64,000 nucleotides of DNA from contig NZ_JAFBEA010000003.1 in assembly GCF_016908515.1 (NCBI RefSeq), positions 248,001 to 312,000 of the forward strand. Reading direction: 5' to 3'. The position numbers and the translations under genes are program-made. The notes beneath the pieces are model-generated. The model saw only the letters and a program-made list of their open reading frames with translations, ran no database searches and had not been told where the DNA came from. The stretch is from Virgibacillus halotolerans. GTDB lineage: Bacteria; Bacillota; Bacilli; Bacillales; Amphibacillaceae. The stretch's first letter is position 1. Each line of letters begins with the position of its first letter. Positions 17,626 through 25,523 of this stretch are shown here, one piece after another.

Positions 17626-17656
17626 CAAAAAAAGACAGCATTTAAGCTGTCTTTTT
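17626..17656 (-). terminator. Terminator of sspP
   Basis: On the minus strand AGACAGC/GCTGTCT stem followed by seven Ts, overlapping the sspP stop codon. Confidence 0.8.
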
Positions 17657-17807
17657 ACATGTCATGCGATGCGTCATTTTTTTGTCTGGAATGGTTTTTG
17701 TTTTTGACTTTATGGGAGCCGGCCAATGGTTCGCCGTAAGGTTGTTTTGGACTCTTTGGCAAATTTGGCTGTTCCTGTTGTTTTGGTCCTTTGGGATTTT
17801 TGGACAT
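17655..17807 (-). CDS. sspP: Small acid-soluble spore protein P
   Basis: A 50-residue basic, Pro-, Lys-, Asn- and Gln-rich protein. The C-terminal half [20 protein letters not shown], followed by a tail ending SHDM, matches SspP of Bacillus (EPLSGSKKVKNRNHTRQKH...SHDM). Minor SASPs of this group are made in the forespore. AAGGAG sits 13 bases before the ATG, a little far. It has its own terminator, and the adjacent gene on the same strand ends just upstream. Confidence 0.88.
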   Translation of the reverse strand: MSKNPKGPKQQEQPNLPKSPKQPYGEPLAGSHKVKNKNHSRQKNDASHDM

Positions 17808-17825
17808 GATTCAATTCATTCTCCT

Positions 17826-18083
17826 TTATTTTTGATTATTACGATTGTGTTCGGCATATTTTATAAATGACTTTTCATCTTCAATGAGACCACATATGCC
17901 ACATTGGATTCGTTTATCTGGTCCATTATAGGCGACATGAAAAGTCTCTAACGCTTCATTTGTATAATCGTTTTTCATTTCACCTGTATCCGCATCTAAT
18001 TTTACCGGGGTTGGAACTTGTTCTATTACATTGAAGCGAGATCGATTGGTTTTACAATTTGGACATTGGTAAGGCTGACTCAA
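17826..18083 (-). CDS. Small protein with two CxxC zinc-binding-like pairs
   Basis: An 85-residue protein. CPNC near the N-terminus and CGIC near residue 62 are spaced as in a split zinc ribbon. The middle is polar ([21 protein letters not shown]). The second TTG ([10 protein letters not shown]) is chosen as start because GGAGGTGG sits eight bases before it; a TTG two codons earlier touches that site. No function is recognised. It lies between sspP and yueI on the same strand. Confidence 0.65.
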   Translation of the reverse strand: MSQPYQCPNCKTNRSRFNVIEQVPTPVKLDADTGEMKNDYTNEALETFHVAYNGPDKRIQCGICGLIEDEKSFIKYAEHNRNNQK

Positions 18084-18234
18084 TTGCAACCACCTCCAAC
18101 TACTTTTTTACGAAGTCTTCTTTATTGTCCCTAGCTTGTGTTAAATTTATACAACTGTTTTTTTGCTTATCATAGCTGACTTGCCTTTTTCGATTGTCAT
18201 TATTTTGATGGGGTATCCTCTTTAAAAAGGTAGT

Positions 18235-18275
18235 AAAAATGACCAGGCGCCAATATAGGCTACCTGGTCATTTTT
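18235..18275 (-). terminator. Terminator of yueI-like gene
   Basis: Stem AAAAATGACCAGG/CCTGGTCATTTTT, placed right after the stop codon; it could act in both directions. Confidence 0.8.
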
Positions 18276-18726
18276 GAAACCATTGTTTTATTTTGGAGAA
18301 AATCGTACCTGTTTCCGTGTGATCGTCGGTTTTCTCTATTTTTTCTTTTTTCTGTGGTTCTTCTTCCATAAAGATATCTTCTTTATCAATCGCATAGTCA
18401 TACGTTAATACTGCACCAATATTTGTGTCACTTTCATTATTCGTAATCGTTGTGAAAGGGATATTATATTTATCCGCTAATGCCTTTTCTTCCTTCAAAA
18501 ATCGATTGGCAACATGCCCATTTATTAAAAGCTTTGTATCTTGATGTTGTATCATTGCCTGTTCTAAATAGGAAAGACCACTATCTGTCATGACTTGTCC
18601 GATTGTTAGGGCAAGGACAATCCGCTCTCTTAACGTCCCCAAATATTCTATGCGTTCTGCTTCTTTCGGTCTTCTTACGCCATATATGCCTTCTGTCAAA
18701 TAATCCTCTACACTTTTATCGCTCAT
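18268..18726 (-). CDS. yueI: YueI-like (DUF1694) protein
   Basis: A 152-residue protein. The family core is SVEDYLTEGIYGVRRPKEAE, followed by GTLRERIVLALTIGQVM, then a Rossmann-like half ending near residue 115. The C-terminal tail is charged (EEEPQKKEKIEKTDDH) and ends FSKIKQWFQK, probably amphipathic. This matches the Bacillus YueI/DUF1694 family, whose role is unknown. The start at MSDKSVEDY is chosen over a longer frame because GAAAGAGTGA precedes it and homology begins there. Confidence 0.82.
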   Translation of the reverse strand: MSDKSVEDYLTEGIYGVRRPKEAERIEYLGTLRERIVLALTIGQVMTDSGLSYLEQAMIQHQDTKLLINGHVANRFLKEEKALADKYNIPFTTITNNESDTNIGAVLTYDYAIDKEDIFMEEEPQKKEKIEKTDDHTETGTIFSKIKQWFQK

Positions 18727-18925
18727 ATATTTCACTCTTTCATTATGGATATACTTCAATTGTATGAAGTTATAGGATAAGATGCAAGGGATTATCATCC
18801 GTGGACATTTTGCGATGTGCCCTTTTTCATTCAACGAAAAAATAGATCGTTTTCTAGTAAAGGGGCTTTCCTTATAATAGTTGAATCTATTTACCCCGTC
18901 GCCCGTCTATACTGTGTGCTAAAAC

Positions 18926-19053
18926 CGTTGATTTCCACTGCAGGCGGACGCTTTCCGCGGGCACGGCTTCAGCCTCCTCGAGAAACTCACTCTGCGGGGT
19001 CTTCAGACACGTGCTGTTTCCGCTGGAGTCGCCGCCTTCCGTTCCAATCAACG
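18926..19053. repeat. GC-rich dispersed element, locus B (128 bp)
   Basis: One module of the family seen at locus A, here bounded by the inverted ends CGTTGATT and AATCAACG. The inner part reads CTTTCCGCGGGCACGGC, TCAGCCTCCTCGAG, CTCTGCGGGGTCTTC and a GGAGTC end. It lies in the gap between yueI and yfhD with locus C. Confidence 0.75.
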
Positions 19054-19196
19054 ATGTAGTGCTCCGAATTAATAAATGATTAAATGATGGTGTATCTTAT
19101 ATAGTGGCACTATAAAGTTGAAGTGCTTATGAAGTGGGCCCCTATGAACCAAAACAATAATACAAACGGCTGAAAATGAAAATCCATCCTAGTAAC

Positions 19197-19363
19197 TGGA
19201 ATATGCGAGACTCCTGTGGGACAGCGAGCCTAAGAGACCCCACAGTGAGCGTTTTTTGCGATCGAGGTCAATGACAAACGTCACGTCCTGTGACGTCATC
19301 GACACTAGTACGTCCTGTACGTCGGAGGCTCGTGGTGAGCCCGCGGAAAGCGAGTATATTCCA
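19197..19363. repeat. GC-rich dispersed element, locus C (167 bp)
   Basis: Starts GGAATATGCGAGACTCCTGT and ends GCCCGCGGAAAGCGAGTATATTCC, so the outer ends are imperfect inverted copies. It contains the insert with ACGTCCTGT twice, spaced by GACGTCATCGACACTAGT, which aligns with the insert of locus A. Confidence 0.75.
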
Positions 19364-19486
19364 TTTGCGTGATGATAAGAAAAACTTTTCCGATTTTTTT
19401 GGGTGGGGGATAAATTTATCCCCGTCCTCAGTTCCGCCACTTTTATTCTGAGACATCGCAAAAAGCTCATCCGTATATGTACCTTT

Positions 19487-19527
19487 CTCAAATAAGCGAT
19501 TCATATTACATATGAATCGCTTAAATA
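19487..19527 (-). terminator. Terminator of yfhD-like gene
   Basis: Perfect 12-bp arms AAGCGATTCATA/TATGAATCGCTT directly after the stop codon; the T run on the minus strand is short. Confidence 0.6.
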
Positions 19528-19529
19528 AG

Positions 19530-19703
19530 TTATTTCTTTTTTGCGCGTTTATTTGCTGCTTGGCTTCTTGCTTGCGCTTCCTTGTCTTCGTGATCTGCAA
19601 ATTCTTCAGCAAATTCCACATCGATACCATCTGTTTTTAATTGGCTTTTTGGAGTTTGTGCAAGAAAGCTGTTTTTAGCTTTATTGTGCTCGTCTTTTCC
19701 CAT
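19530..19703 (-). CDS. yfhD: YfhD family small protein
   Basis: A 57-residue acidic-then-basic protein. DVEFAEEFADHEDKEAQARS matches the conserved D.EF..E.AD..D.EA.AR core of YfhD proteins, which in Bacillus are expressed in the forespore. It ends with a Lys/Arg-rich tail (ANKRAKKK). The ATG at 19703 is preferred over an upstream GTG because AAGAGGTG precedes it with proper spacing. Confidence 0.78.
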   Translation of the reverse strand: MGKDEHNKAKNSFLAQTPKSQLKTDGIDVEFAEEFADHEDKEAQARSQAANKRAKKK

Positions 19704-19878
19704 GTGATTCACCTCTTCCTCACTTGCATGAAGTCTTGATTAGTATGTGTAGAAAGGACATATCTTTTACATGGAAAAATATTATTTGTTATTTTCACTG
19801 CCCGCCACACTGCGATAATTTGGTGCAAATAATTATTACCATTATTCATATACTAAACATATAGCGGGAGGGTTTTTA

Positions 19879-20049
19879 ATGATTACCAGAGAAGATACAT
19901 GCAAGGCTTGTGAAGGGACAGGCATGCTTTCTGATGATGAAGGCTGGCAATATAAGTGCAGTGTTTGTCACGGGGAAGGCGTAGTTCTGGAAACAGGTCA
20001 ATCAGCCAAGGTTATGTCTGTGGATGAAAATAATCGATTGCTTGATTAG
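19879..20049 (+). CDS. Small protein with DnaJ-like CxxCxGxG zinc motifs (YuiA-like)
   Basis: A 56-residue protein with CKACEGTG at residues 8-15 and CSVCHGEG at 27-34. These are the two cysteine pairs of a DnaJ-type zinc finger reduced to one unit. The arrangement resembles the YuiA family of Bacillus. GGGAGGGTTTTTA precedes the ATG and a strong terminator follows, which supports it as a real gene. Function is not known; thiol-dependent zinc binding is inferred. Confidence 0.75.
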   Translation: MITREDTCKACEGTGMLSDDEGWQYKCSVCHGEGVVLETGQSAKVMSVDENNRLLD

Positions 20050-20060
20050 ACTTGTACATG

Positions 20061-20105
20061 GGAAAGGGAGTGCTCCAATATCATATTTGGGCACTCCCTT
20101 TCCTT
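20061..20105. terminator. Bidirectional terminator
   Basis: Perfect stem GGAAAGGGAGTGC/GCACTCCCTTTCC between convergent genes. Confidence 0.85.
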
Positions 20106-20109
20106 TGTT

Positions 20110-20721
20110 CTAATGTGGCATGGTACCCTGAACAGGTCCAAAACCCGTTATATAACTTTGCATATCCTGTGGCTTTAATTGTGGAACTTGGTAATATTGA
20201 TGCTTGTTTTGGTACAAAAAGACTTCATAGCCCATTTCGATCAAGTTAGGAATGCTATCTGCAAACACCCTTCTTAATACAGGGTTCGTTGTTTCAAATG
20301 CAGTTGTCGTAAATGCAGATGCAGAGGACTTTAACACGCCCATCATAAAACCGGAGACACATTCATCGTTTAGCTCATTTACACTTTGTACGGGTGATTT
20401 AGGCTGCGCCGGCTGCATCCCGTACAACACATCATTCGGTTGTGTCATTTTGTAAACTTGCGTTTTAACCGCTGGCTCCTGGCCGGTTTGCAGTGTCTCA
20501 ACGATGGTATTGTAAAGTTGGGTTAAAAACGTTTTATGCTGCTGCAGCATTGTTTTTAACTCCGGATCCTGGATGTGTTGCTCATATAATAAAAATTGCT
20601 CTAAGCCTGCACTTAATCCGCTGATGGCTTCATGTGCATCGAAAAGCTCGTGTCCACCATGGTTTTGCTGATCCGGGAGTTGCATCGAATCCTTTAGTTC
20701 CTCGTGTGGTTGATATTCCAA
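20110..20721 (-). CDS. CotF-family spore coat protein
   Basis: A 203-residue protein. The N-terminal ~20 residues are polar. Next comes a helical ferritin-like region (HELFDAHEAISGLSAGLEQF, LKTMLQQHKTFLTQLYNTIV) and a second pair of helices (ECVSGFMMGVLKSSASAFTT). The tail is Gln/Tyr/Pro-rich (YQNKHQYYQVPQLKPQDMQ). This is the layout of CotF/YhcQ coat proteins, assembled on the spore by the mother cell. TTG start with AAAGGAGGAG upstream. It is monocistronic. Confidence 0.8.
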   Translation of the reverse strand: MEYQPHEELKDSMQLPDQQNHGGHELFDAHEAISGLSAGLEQFLLYEQHIQDPELKTMLQQHKTFLTQLYNTIVETLQTGQEPAVKTQVYKMTQPNDVLYGMQPAQPKSPVQSVNELNDECVSGFMMGVLKSSASAFTTTAFETTNPVLRRVFADSIPNLIEMGYEVFLYQNKHQYYQVPQLKPQDMQSYITGFGPVQGTMPH

Positions 20722-20883
20722 TCGTGACTCCTCCTTTGATATAATCAGGCTTATTTTGTTCCAAAAGACATAATCTATTCCTGTGGTTTCGTAAGATATA
20801 TAATGATGATATTTGATATGGATGAAACTTTTTCCAAGAAGAATCGTAAAGTAATGAGTGGGATAATGGCTAGGAGGATCAAT

Positions 20884-22182
20884 GTGAAAAAAGCTTTATT
20901 AATGATTTTTATCGTATTTTTAATATTAACGGCTTGCAGTGATAAACAGGAAGGTGAGGAAGAAGGAAGCGGTTTGTTTGTTGGCACATGGTCTGGCACG
21001 ATTGAAATACCAAATCAGCCATTAAATATTGATGTGACATTTGCAAACAAAGATGAATTGTCCGGTATGATTAGTATTCCTGTGCAGGGGATCGATCAAT
21101 ATCCACTTTCTACAGTGAAACAGGAAGATAAAGCTATTATATTTACAATGAAAATTCAGGGTCAATATATTACATTTGATGGCGAACTGGATGGGGATCA
21201 AATAGCTGGAACATTTAAGCAGAACGGACAATCCTTTCCTTTTACTTTATCGAAAGGAGAAGCTACTGCAAAGGATGAAACTGCGGAAGCAGATGGTGAA
21301 TTTTTGCAAGTAGAAACGGATGAGGGAACATTATACGGGGAATTAGAAACGCCGAAAGGGGAAGGTCCATTTCCAATTATGATTATTATTCCTGGTTCAG
21401 GTCCAACAGATCGTAACGGGAACACGATTGCCGGGGAAAATAATAGCTTGAAATATGTAGCTGAAGCATTGGCGAAAGAGGGGATAGCAAGTCTTCGCTA
21501 TGATAAACGGGGCGCTGGCAAAAATAAAGAAGCTATTGGATCTGAAGAAGATACAAGCTATGATCTGTTTGTGGATGATGCGGCCGCGTGGATCGAAAGG
21601 CTGAAAGAGGATGAACAGTTTACAGAAATAGGCATTATCGGTCACAGCCAAGGATCACTGACCGCTATGCTGGCTGCGCAAAAGGAAACTGTGGATATAT
21701 TTATTTCGCTGTCGGGTGCTGGCAGGACGATTGATAAGGTGATGTATGATCAACTAAGTGAACAGCTGCCTAAGGATTTATTGCAGGAAAGCCAGGAGAT
21801 AATGGAAAAGGTAAAAGCGGGGGAAGTCGTTGATGATGTTAGTCAGGACTTACAAAGTGTATTTCATCCCTCAGTTCAGCCGTTCTTAGCTTCATGGATG
21901 GCATATGATCCGGCAGAAGAAATTCAACAACTGGATATCCCAACGTTAATCGTAAATGGCGAAAACGATCTCCAGGTTCCTGTAAGTGAGGCTGAATTAC
22001 TGCAAGGAGCAAGACCGGATGCTGAAATGTTATTGATAGAAAAAATGAACCATGTATTAAAAGAAGCACCGGAAGATCGGGAAGGGAACATGGCGACCTA
22101 TCTTGATCCTGAATTACCTTTGGCAGATGGTTTGATGGATGGCATGATCAGGTTCTTAAAAGAAAATAAAATTGTCGAGTAA
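20884..22182 (+). CDS. Lipoprotein alpha/beta hydrolase
   Basis: A 432-residue secreted lipoprotein. Residues 1-18 are a signal peptide ending in the lipobox LTAC, so the mature protein is lipid-anchored at Cys. Residues ~30-125 form a small beta-rich domain (GTWSGTIEIPNQPLNIDV). From ~140 an alpha/beta hydrolase fold follows: oxyanion region IIPGSGPTDRNG, nucleophile elbow GHSQGS, a late acidic residue in NGENDLQVP and the histidine in MNHVLK. The GTG start is chosen because AGGAGG sits six bases before it. Substrate unknown; an esterase or peptidase is plausible. Confidence 0.85.
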   Translation: MKKALLMIFIVFLILTACSDKQEGEEEGSGLFVGTWSGTIEIPNQPLNIDVTFANKDELSGMISIPVQGIDQYPLSTVKQEDKAIIFTMKIQGQYITFDGELDGDQIAGTFKQNGQSFPFTLSKGEATAKDETAEADGEFLQVETDEGTLYGELETPKGEGPFPIMIIIPGSGPTDRNGNTIAGENNSLKYVAEALAKEGIASLRYDKRGAGKNKEAIGSEEDTSYDLFVDDAAAWIERLKEDEQFTEIGIIGHSQGSLTAMLAAQKETVDIFISLSGAGRTIDKVMYDQLSEQLPKDLLQESQEIMEKVKAGEVVDDVSQDLQSVFHPSVQPFLASWMAYDPAEEIQQLDIPTLIVNGENDLQVPVSEAELLQGARPDAEMLLIEKMNHVLKEAPEDREGNMATYLDPELPLADGLMDGMIRFLKENKIVE

Positions 22183-22289
22183 AGAATGACAATTTTTTTA
22201 GGCAGGTCTAGGGGGCAAGTATGGACTTTTTATGCTACCATAATATTAATAGAAAATACGAATAAGTATAATGATTTGGGGGCTGTATC

Positions 22290-23237
22290 ATGGTAGAAAA
22301 GGATCCAATCCAATTGGATAACAGAATTCATTTAATTGATGGCTTTGATTTAGGTGTACCAGAACGAACTGGAACCTATGTCATTGACGAAGAAGCATTG
22401 ACCATTGTTGAAACTGGTCCAAGCCCGTCGGTTAAGCATGTGAAAAAAGGGATTGAATCATTGGGGTTCACATTGGATCAGGTAAAATATATTATTGTAA
22501 CTCATATTCATTTGGACCACGCTGGCGGGGCTGGTCTACTGATCCAGGATTGTCCGAATGCTACGATTGTTGTTCATCCTAAGGGGGCTAAACATTTAGC
22601 TGCGCCTAAAAAGCTTGCTGCCGGGGCGAGGGCTGTATATGGAGAAAGTTTTTCTGAGCTATTTGACCCGATTATTCCAGTTTCAGAAGAACGTCTTTTA
22701 GTAAAAGGGGAAGGGGATACATTGCAAATTGGTGCGGCATGTACGTTGGAATTTCTTGATACCCCAGGACATTCCAGACACCATTTTAGCATTTTTGATC
22801 CAGTTAGTAATGGCATGTTTACCGGTGATACCGTCGGCGTTCGTTATCAATTGTTGATTGATGATGGGGTTAGTTTTTTCCTACCATCAACCTCTCCTAA
22901 TCAGTTTGATCCGGACGCCATGCAGACATCGATTAATCGGATGTTTGACATGAAACTTGATCGTATCTATTTTGGACACTTTGGAATGACGAAAAATCCG
23001 GATAAAGCATTACGACAGGTATCTGAGTGGTTGGCTGTTTTTATGGAAGAGGCGGAACAGACTGTTGCTGAAGGTAAGGGCTATGATGAACTTTCGGGTA
23101 GGTTGTTAGGAAAAGTAAGACAACACTTACGGGAATTTGGGGTCGATGATGATCATGAAGTTTATATTGTCATTAATTTAGACATGCAAGTGAGTGCATT
23201 GGGCATGATTGATTATGTTCAGAAATTGAAACAATAG
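22290..23237 (+). CDS. Metallo-beta-lactamase fold hydrolase
   Basis: A 315-residue protein. The metal-binding motif THIHLDHAGG lies near residue 70, a second ligand histidine in TPGHSRHH, an Asp in FTGDTVG and a last histidine in YFGHFG. This makes the dinuclear zinc site of the glyoxalase II/MBL family. The ~100-residue C-terminal helical part includes DYVQKLKQ. It resembles uncharacterised YqjP-like hydrolases; the substrate cannot be told. A strong hairpin follows. Confidence 0.85.
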   Translation: MVEKDPIQLDNRIHLIDGFDLGVPERTGTYVIDEEALTIVETGPSPSVKHVKKGIESLGFTLDQVKYIIVTHIHLDHAGGAGLLIQDCPNATIVVHPKGAKHLAAPKKLAAGARAVYGESFSELFDPIIPVSEERLLVKGEGDTLQIGAACTLEFLDTPGHSRHHFSIFDPVSNGMFTGDTVGVRYQLLIDDGVSFFLPSTSPNQFDPDAMQTSINRMFDMKLDRIYFGHFGMTKNPDKALRQVSEWLAVFMEEAEQTVAEGKGYDELSGRLLGKVRQHLREFGVDDDHEVYIVINLDMQVSALGMIDYVQKLKQ

Positions 23238-23274
23238 TATAGATTTGATGAAAGGTTGTCCATTGGCTAACTGT

Positions 23275-23317
23275 GATGTGTCTATTTTGTCTTTAAAGAC
23301 AAAATGGACACATCTTT
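23275..23317 (+). terminator. Long-stem terminator after the MBL gene
   Basis: Arms of 20 bases (GATGTGTCTATTTTGTCTTT and its near-perfect complement) with almost no loop. Confidence 0.75.
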
Positions 23318-23367
23318 ACTGCACCAGCATCCTTTTAGATAATCGCCTAAAGTTATCAATTTGAGGC

Positions 23368-23763
23368 TTATTTTGTGTAATTAAGCTCCCAAAGAATACC
23401 GTTCTTATCCTTAACAATTGCGTGTTTTGCACCCCAAAATGTATCTTGCAGCTCCATTTGCACTTCGCCATCTTTTGCTAGGTCCTGATAAATTTGTGTG
23501 ATCTCTACTTCACTATCAAGATCGGGTCCGAGTAACATATGATTACCACGGGTAAACTTACTGTCAAATACATCAGCAAAGTAAATCGTACAGTTTTCAC
23601 TCATGTGCAATTCTGCATGGATGTATTTTCCTTCATGCCCTTTAAACATCTCAATGCCATCTGCAAGCTGTGTATTTTTAATTTCACCGCCAAAAATACG
23701 CTGATAGTATGCGACCGCTTCTCTACAATTTTCGATGCGAATGTGTGGAACGAGTTTCTTCAT
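23368..23763 (-). CDS. VOC superfamily (PhnB/glyoxalase-like) protein
   Basis: A 131-residue protein with two betaalphabetabetabeta-like halves: LVPHIRIENCREAVAYYQRI FGG at the start, then HAELHMSENCTIYFADVF and WGAKHAIVKDKNGILWELNY at the end. This matches PhnB-type VOC proteins. Substrate and metal are unknown. GGAGGCATAACG lies before the ATG. Confidence 0.85.
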   Translation of the reverse strand: MKKLVPHIRIENCREAVAYYQRIFGGEIKNTQLADGIEMFKGHEGKYIHAELHMSENCTIYFADVFDSKFTRGNHMLLGPDLDSEVEITQIYQDLAKDGEVQMELQDTFWGAKHAIVKDKNGILWELNYTK

Positions 23764-23900
23764 CGTTATGCCTCCAAGTAAAGTATTTTATTTCTTTTAG
23801 ATTACTATTGCTTTTACATTGTTGCAAATTCGGCAGATGGTTCGGGGACATTCTTTTTGTCGTAACACTTGGGGTACTTAATATTGATCGGGGGGTGCAA

Positions 23901-23938
23901 AAAAAATGGCATCTATTCAACAAATAGATACCATTTTA
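23901..23938 (-). terminator. Terminator of the following minus-strand membrane gene
   Basis: Stem AAAATGGCATCTATT/AATAGATACCATTTT followed on the minus strand by a T run. Confidence 0.8.
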
Positions 23939-23945
23939 ACAAGCC

Positions 23946-24341
23946 CTATTTTTGTTCGTCCTCTGTTTTCATAAACGTCAAGATAAAAAACAGGATAAAG
24001 CTGATTAATAAAATCGTTCCACCAACGATAAAGAAGACGGTTGGTAACGCTCCTTCCATGCCAAAAGGTTTTAAATAATAAAACCACATACCAACTGTTA
24101 AACCGATGGCACCGATAATGGCTGACCATACGTGAAGCGTTGCAACAATCGTTTTTGCTGGGGTGAAGATTTTATAAAATACAGCCCAGGAAAATAGGGT
24201 TAGCCAACCAACTACTAGAATATGCGCATGCAGTGTCTTGAATTCAAGACCACCAGCACCGGCCATATGTGATCCGAGAAATGCACCTACTACTGCAAAT
24301 AATGCTGAAAATCGAAGTAATGTTTTGCTATATTTATTCAA
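23946..24341 (-). CDS. Small heme-copper-oxidase-subunit-I-like membrane protein
   Basis: A 131-residue protein with four membrane helices. The stretch LEFKTLHAHILVVGWLTLF near residue 40 looks like the helix of cbb3/CcoN-type or NorB-type oxidases that carries a heme-ligand histidine. Only a third of an oxidase subunit is present and the copper-ligand histidines are absent, so it is not a functional oxidase on its own. The TTG start is chosen because AAAGGGAG precedes it; a longer frame starting at an ATG lacks a site. Orphan proteins like this are common in Bacillaceae; role unknown. Confidence 0.65.
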   Translation of the reverse strand: MNKYSKTLLRFSALFAVVGAFLGSHMAGAGGLEFKTLHAHILVVGWLTLFSWAVFYKIFTPAKTIVATLHVWSAIIGAIGLTVGMWFYYLKPFGMEGALPTVFFIVGGTILLISFILFFILTFMKTEDEQK

Positions 24342-24422
24342 GAAAAAACGCTCCCTTTCACTAATCATCGGTATTATATATTTAGTTTAGCTGACGATTG
24401 TGAACGGAGAATGAATAGGGCG

Positions 24423-25478
24423 TTACAGAGTTATATATTTATTCTTTTCCTCCTGCTTAATGAAGCTGACGACTGCTTCAAATGCTTCATCCAGATTATC
24501 TGCATGGATATGAATTTGGCTATCGTTCGGATAGTGTTTGATCGCATGTTCATACCTTGGATCATAATAATATTCAAGTAAAAGCGCTATCGCGGATGGA
24601 AAGTTACCTTGCTCTAAATCGTCGGAAATTTGCTTGCCGATGGGTGTGTGAATATGTTTTTGAATCCTTTGAAAAGCTTCGCTAACCTGTTTCCGATGTG
24701 TATCCGGATTGTAGTCACTTAAAATATTTTCGATACGTTGCTCTAACGGTAGATGAATGAAGATTTGCATACCTGCTTCTTTACCTTCATATAAGAATGC
24801 AGGTAAGGATGCCTTGCCAATTCGCTTGCTTTCTCCCTCCAACAGGATGTACGGTGTTTTATCGTAGCGCACGATTTCCTCAACTAGCAGAGACTCGAAT
24901 GTTTTCTGATTATGTGGCTGCAGGCCAATTTGGCCAAATACAGACCCGCGATGGTTCGCCAGCCCCTCTAAATCAAGTACTGGATAGCCCTGTTCCTTGA
25001 GCCTGTTCAATAAAATAGTTTTGCCGGATCCTGTGTATCCATTTAATACATACATTTTTGGTGAGAAATTTTGCGCTTCCAATGTGTGCATAACCCACCT
25101 GCGATAGGAGCGAATCCCACCATCTAAGCGTAGCACCTGCTTCCCCATTAAATCTAGAACTGTGGCAGCAGTTTTACTGCGCATCCCACCGCGCCAGCAA
25201 TAAACAACTTTCTCTGATTCGATCGACTGAAAAGAAGCGATAAAATCGGGCAGCTTTGCAGAAAAAAGTGCTAAACCTTTTTCTTTTGCCGCTTCGGGGC
25301 CAACTTGTTTATAAAGTGTACCTACTTCTGCGCGTTCCTTGTTGTCAAAAACAGGAATATTTATGCTGCCAGGAATAGCAAATTCGGCAAATTCCTGTGG
25401 TGATCGCACATCTATTAATGTGATGGGTTCTGCCTTTTGTCGCTTAAATAAATCATGTAAAGTAATATCCTGAAACAT
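24423..25478 (-). CDS. mnmH: tRNA 2-selenouridine synthase
   Basis: A 351-residue protein. An N-terminal rhodanese domain holds the active-site Cys94 in VVYCWRGGMRS. A P-loop domain follows with GYTGSGKT at ~147-154. It converts 2-thiouridine at tRNA wobble position 34 to 2-selenouridine using selenophosphate. LDLEGLANHRGSVFGQIG and LEGESKRIG are family motifs. It lies 44 bases after selD on the same strand, so the donor and the user of selenophosphate are co-transcribed. Confidence 0.94.
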   Translation of the reverse strand: MFQDITLHDLFKRQKAEPITLIDVRSPQEFAEFAIPGSINIPVFDNKERAEVGTLYKQVGPEAAKEKGLALFSAKLPDFIASFQSIESEKVVYCWRGGMRSKTAATVLDLMGKQVLRLDGGIRSYRRWVMHTLEAQNFSPKMYVLNGYTGSGKTILLNRLKEQGYPVLDLEGLANHRGSVFGQIGLQPHNQKTFESLLVEEIVRYDKTPYILLEGESKRIGKASLPAFLYEGKEAGMQIFIHLPLEQRIENILSDYNPDTHRKQVSEAFQRIQKHIHTPIGKQISDDLEQGNFPSAIALLLEYYYDPRYEHAIKHYPNDSQIHIHADNLDEAFEAVVSFIKQEEKNKYITL

Positions 25479-25492
25479 CTTTTCACGTCCTT

Positions 25493-25523
25493 ATTAGAAA
25501 ACCTGGCTTCTCGCCAAGCAAGT
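25493..25523 (+). repeat. Partial copy of the TTAGAAAACTTGGC repeat
   Basis: TTAGAAAACCTGGC followed by TTCTCGCCAAGC, in the gap between selD and mnmH. Only the left part of the element is present. Confidence 0.45.

Noticed and set aside
18817..19059. 80-codon plus-strand frame
   Set aside because: It consists of the dispersed element B and sequence antisense to the yueI upstream region.
19268..19630. Minus-strand frame containing MNRLFEKGTYTDELFAMSQN
   Set aside because: The middle looks slightly protein-like, but the frame starts inside yfhD, crosses its terminator, has no binding site and ends within element C. It may be a gene remnant; too weak to annotate.
20803..20883. 27-codon N-terminal extension of the lipoprotein hydrolase
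   Set aside because: The extension precedes a good ribosome-binding site and would bury the signal peptide; the GTG at 20884 gives a standard lipoprotein start.
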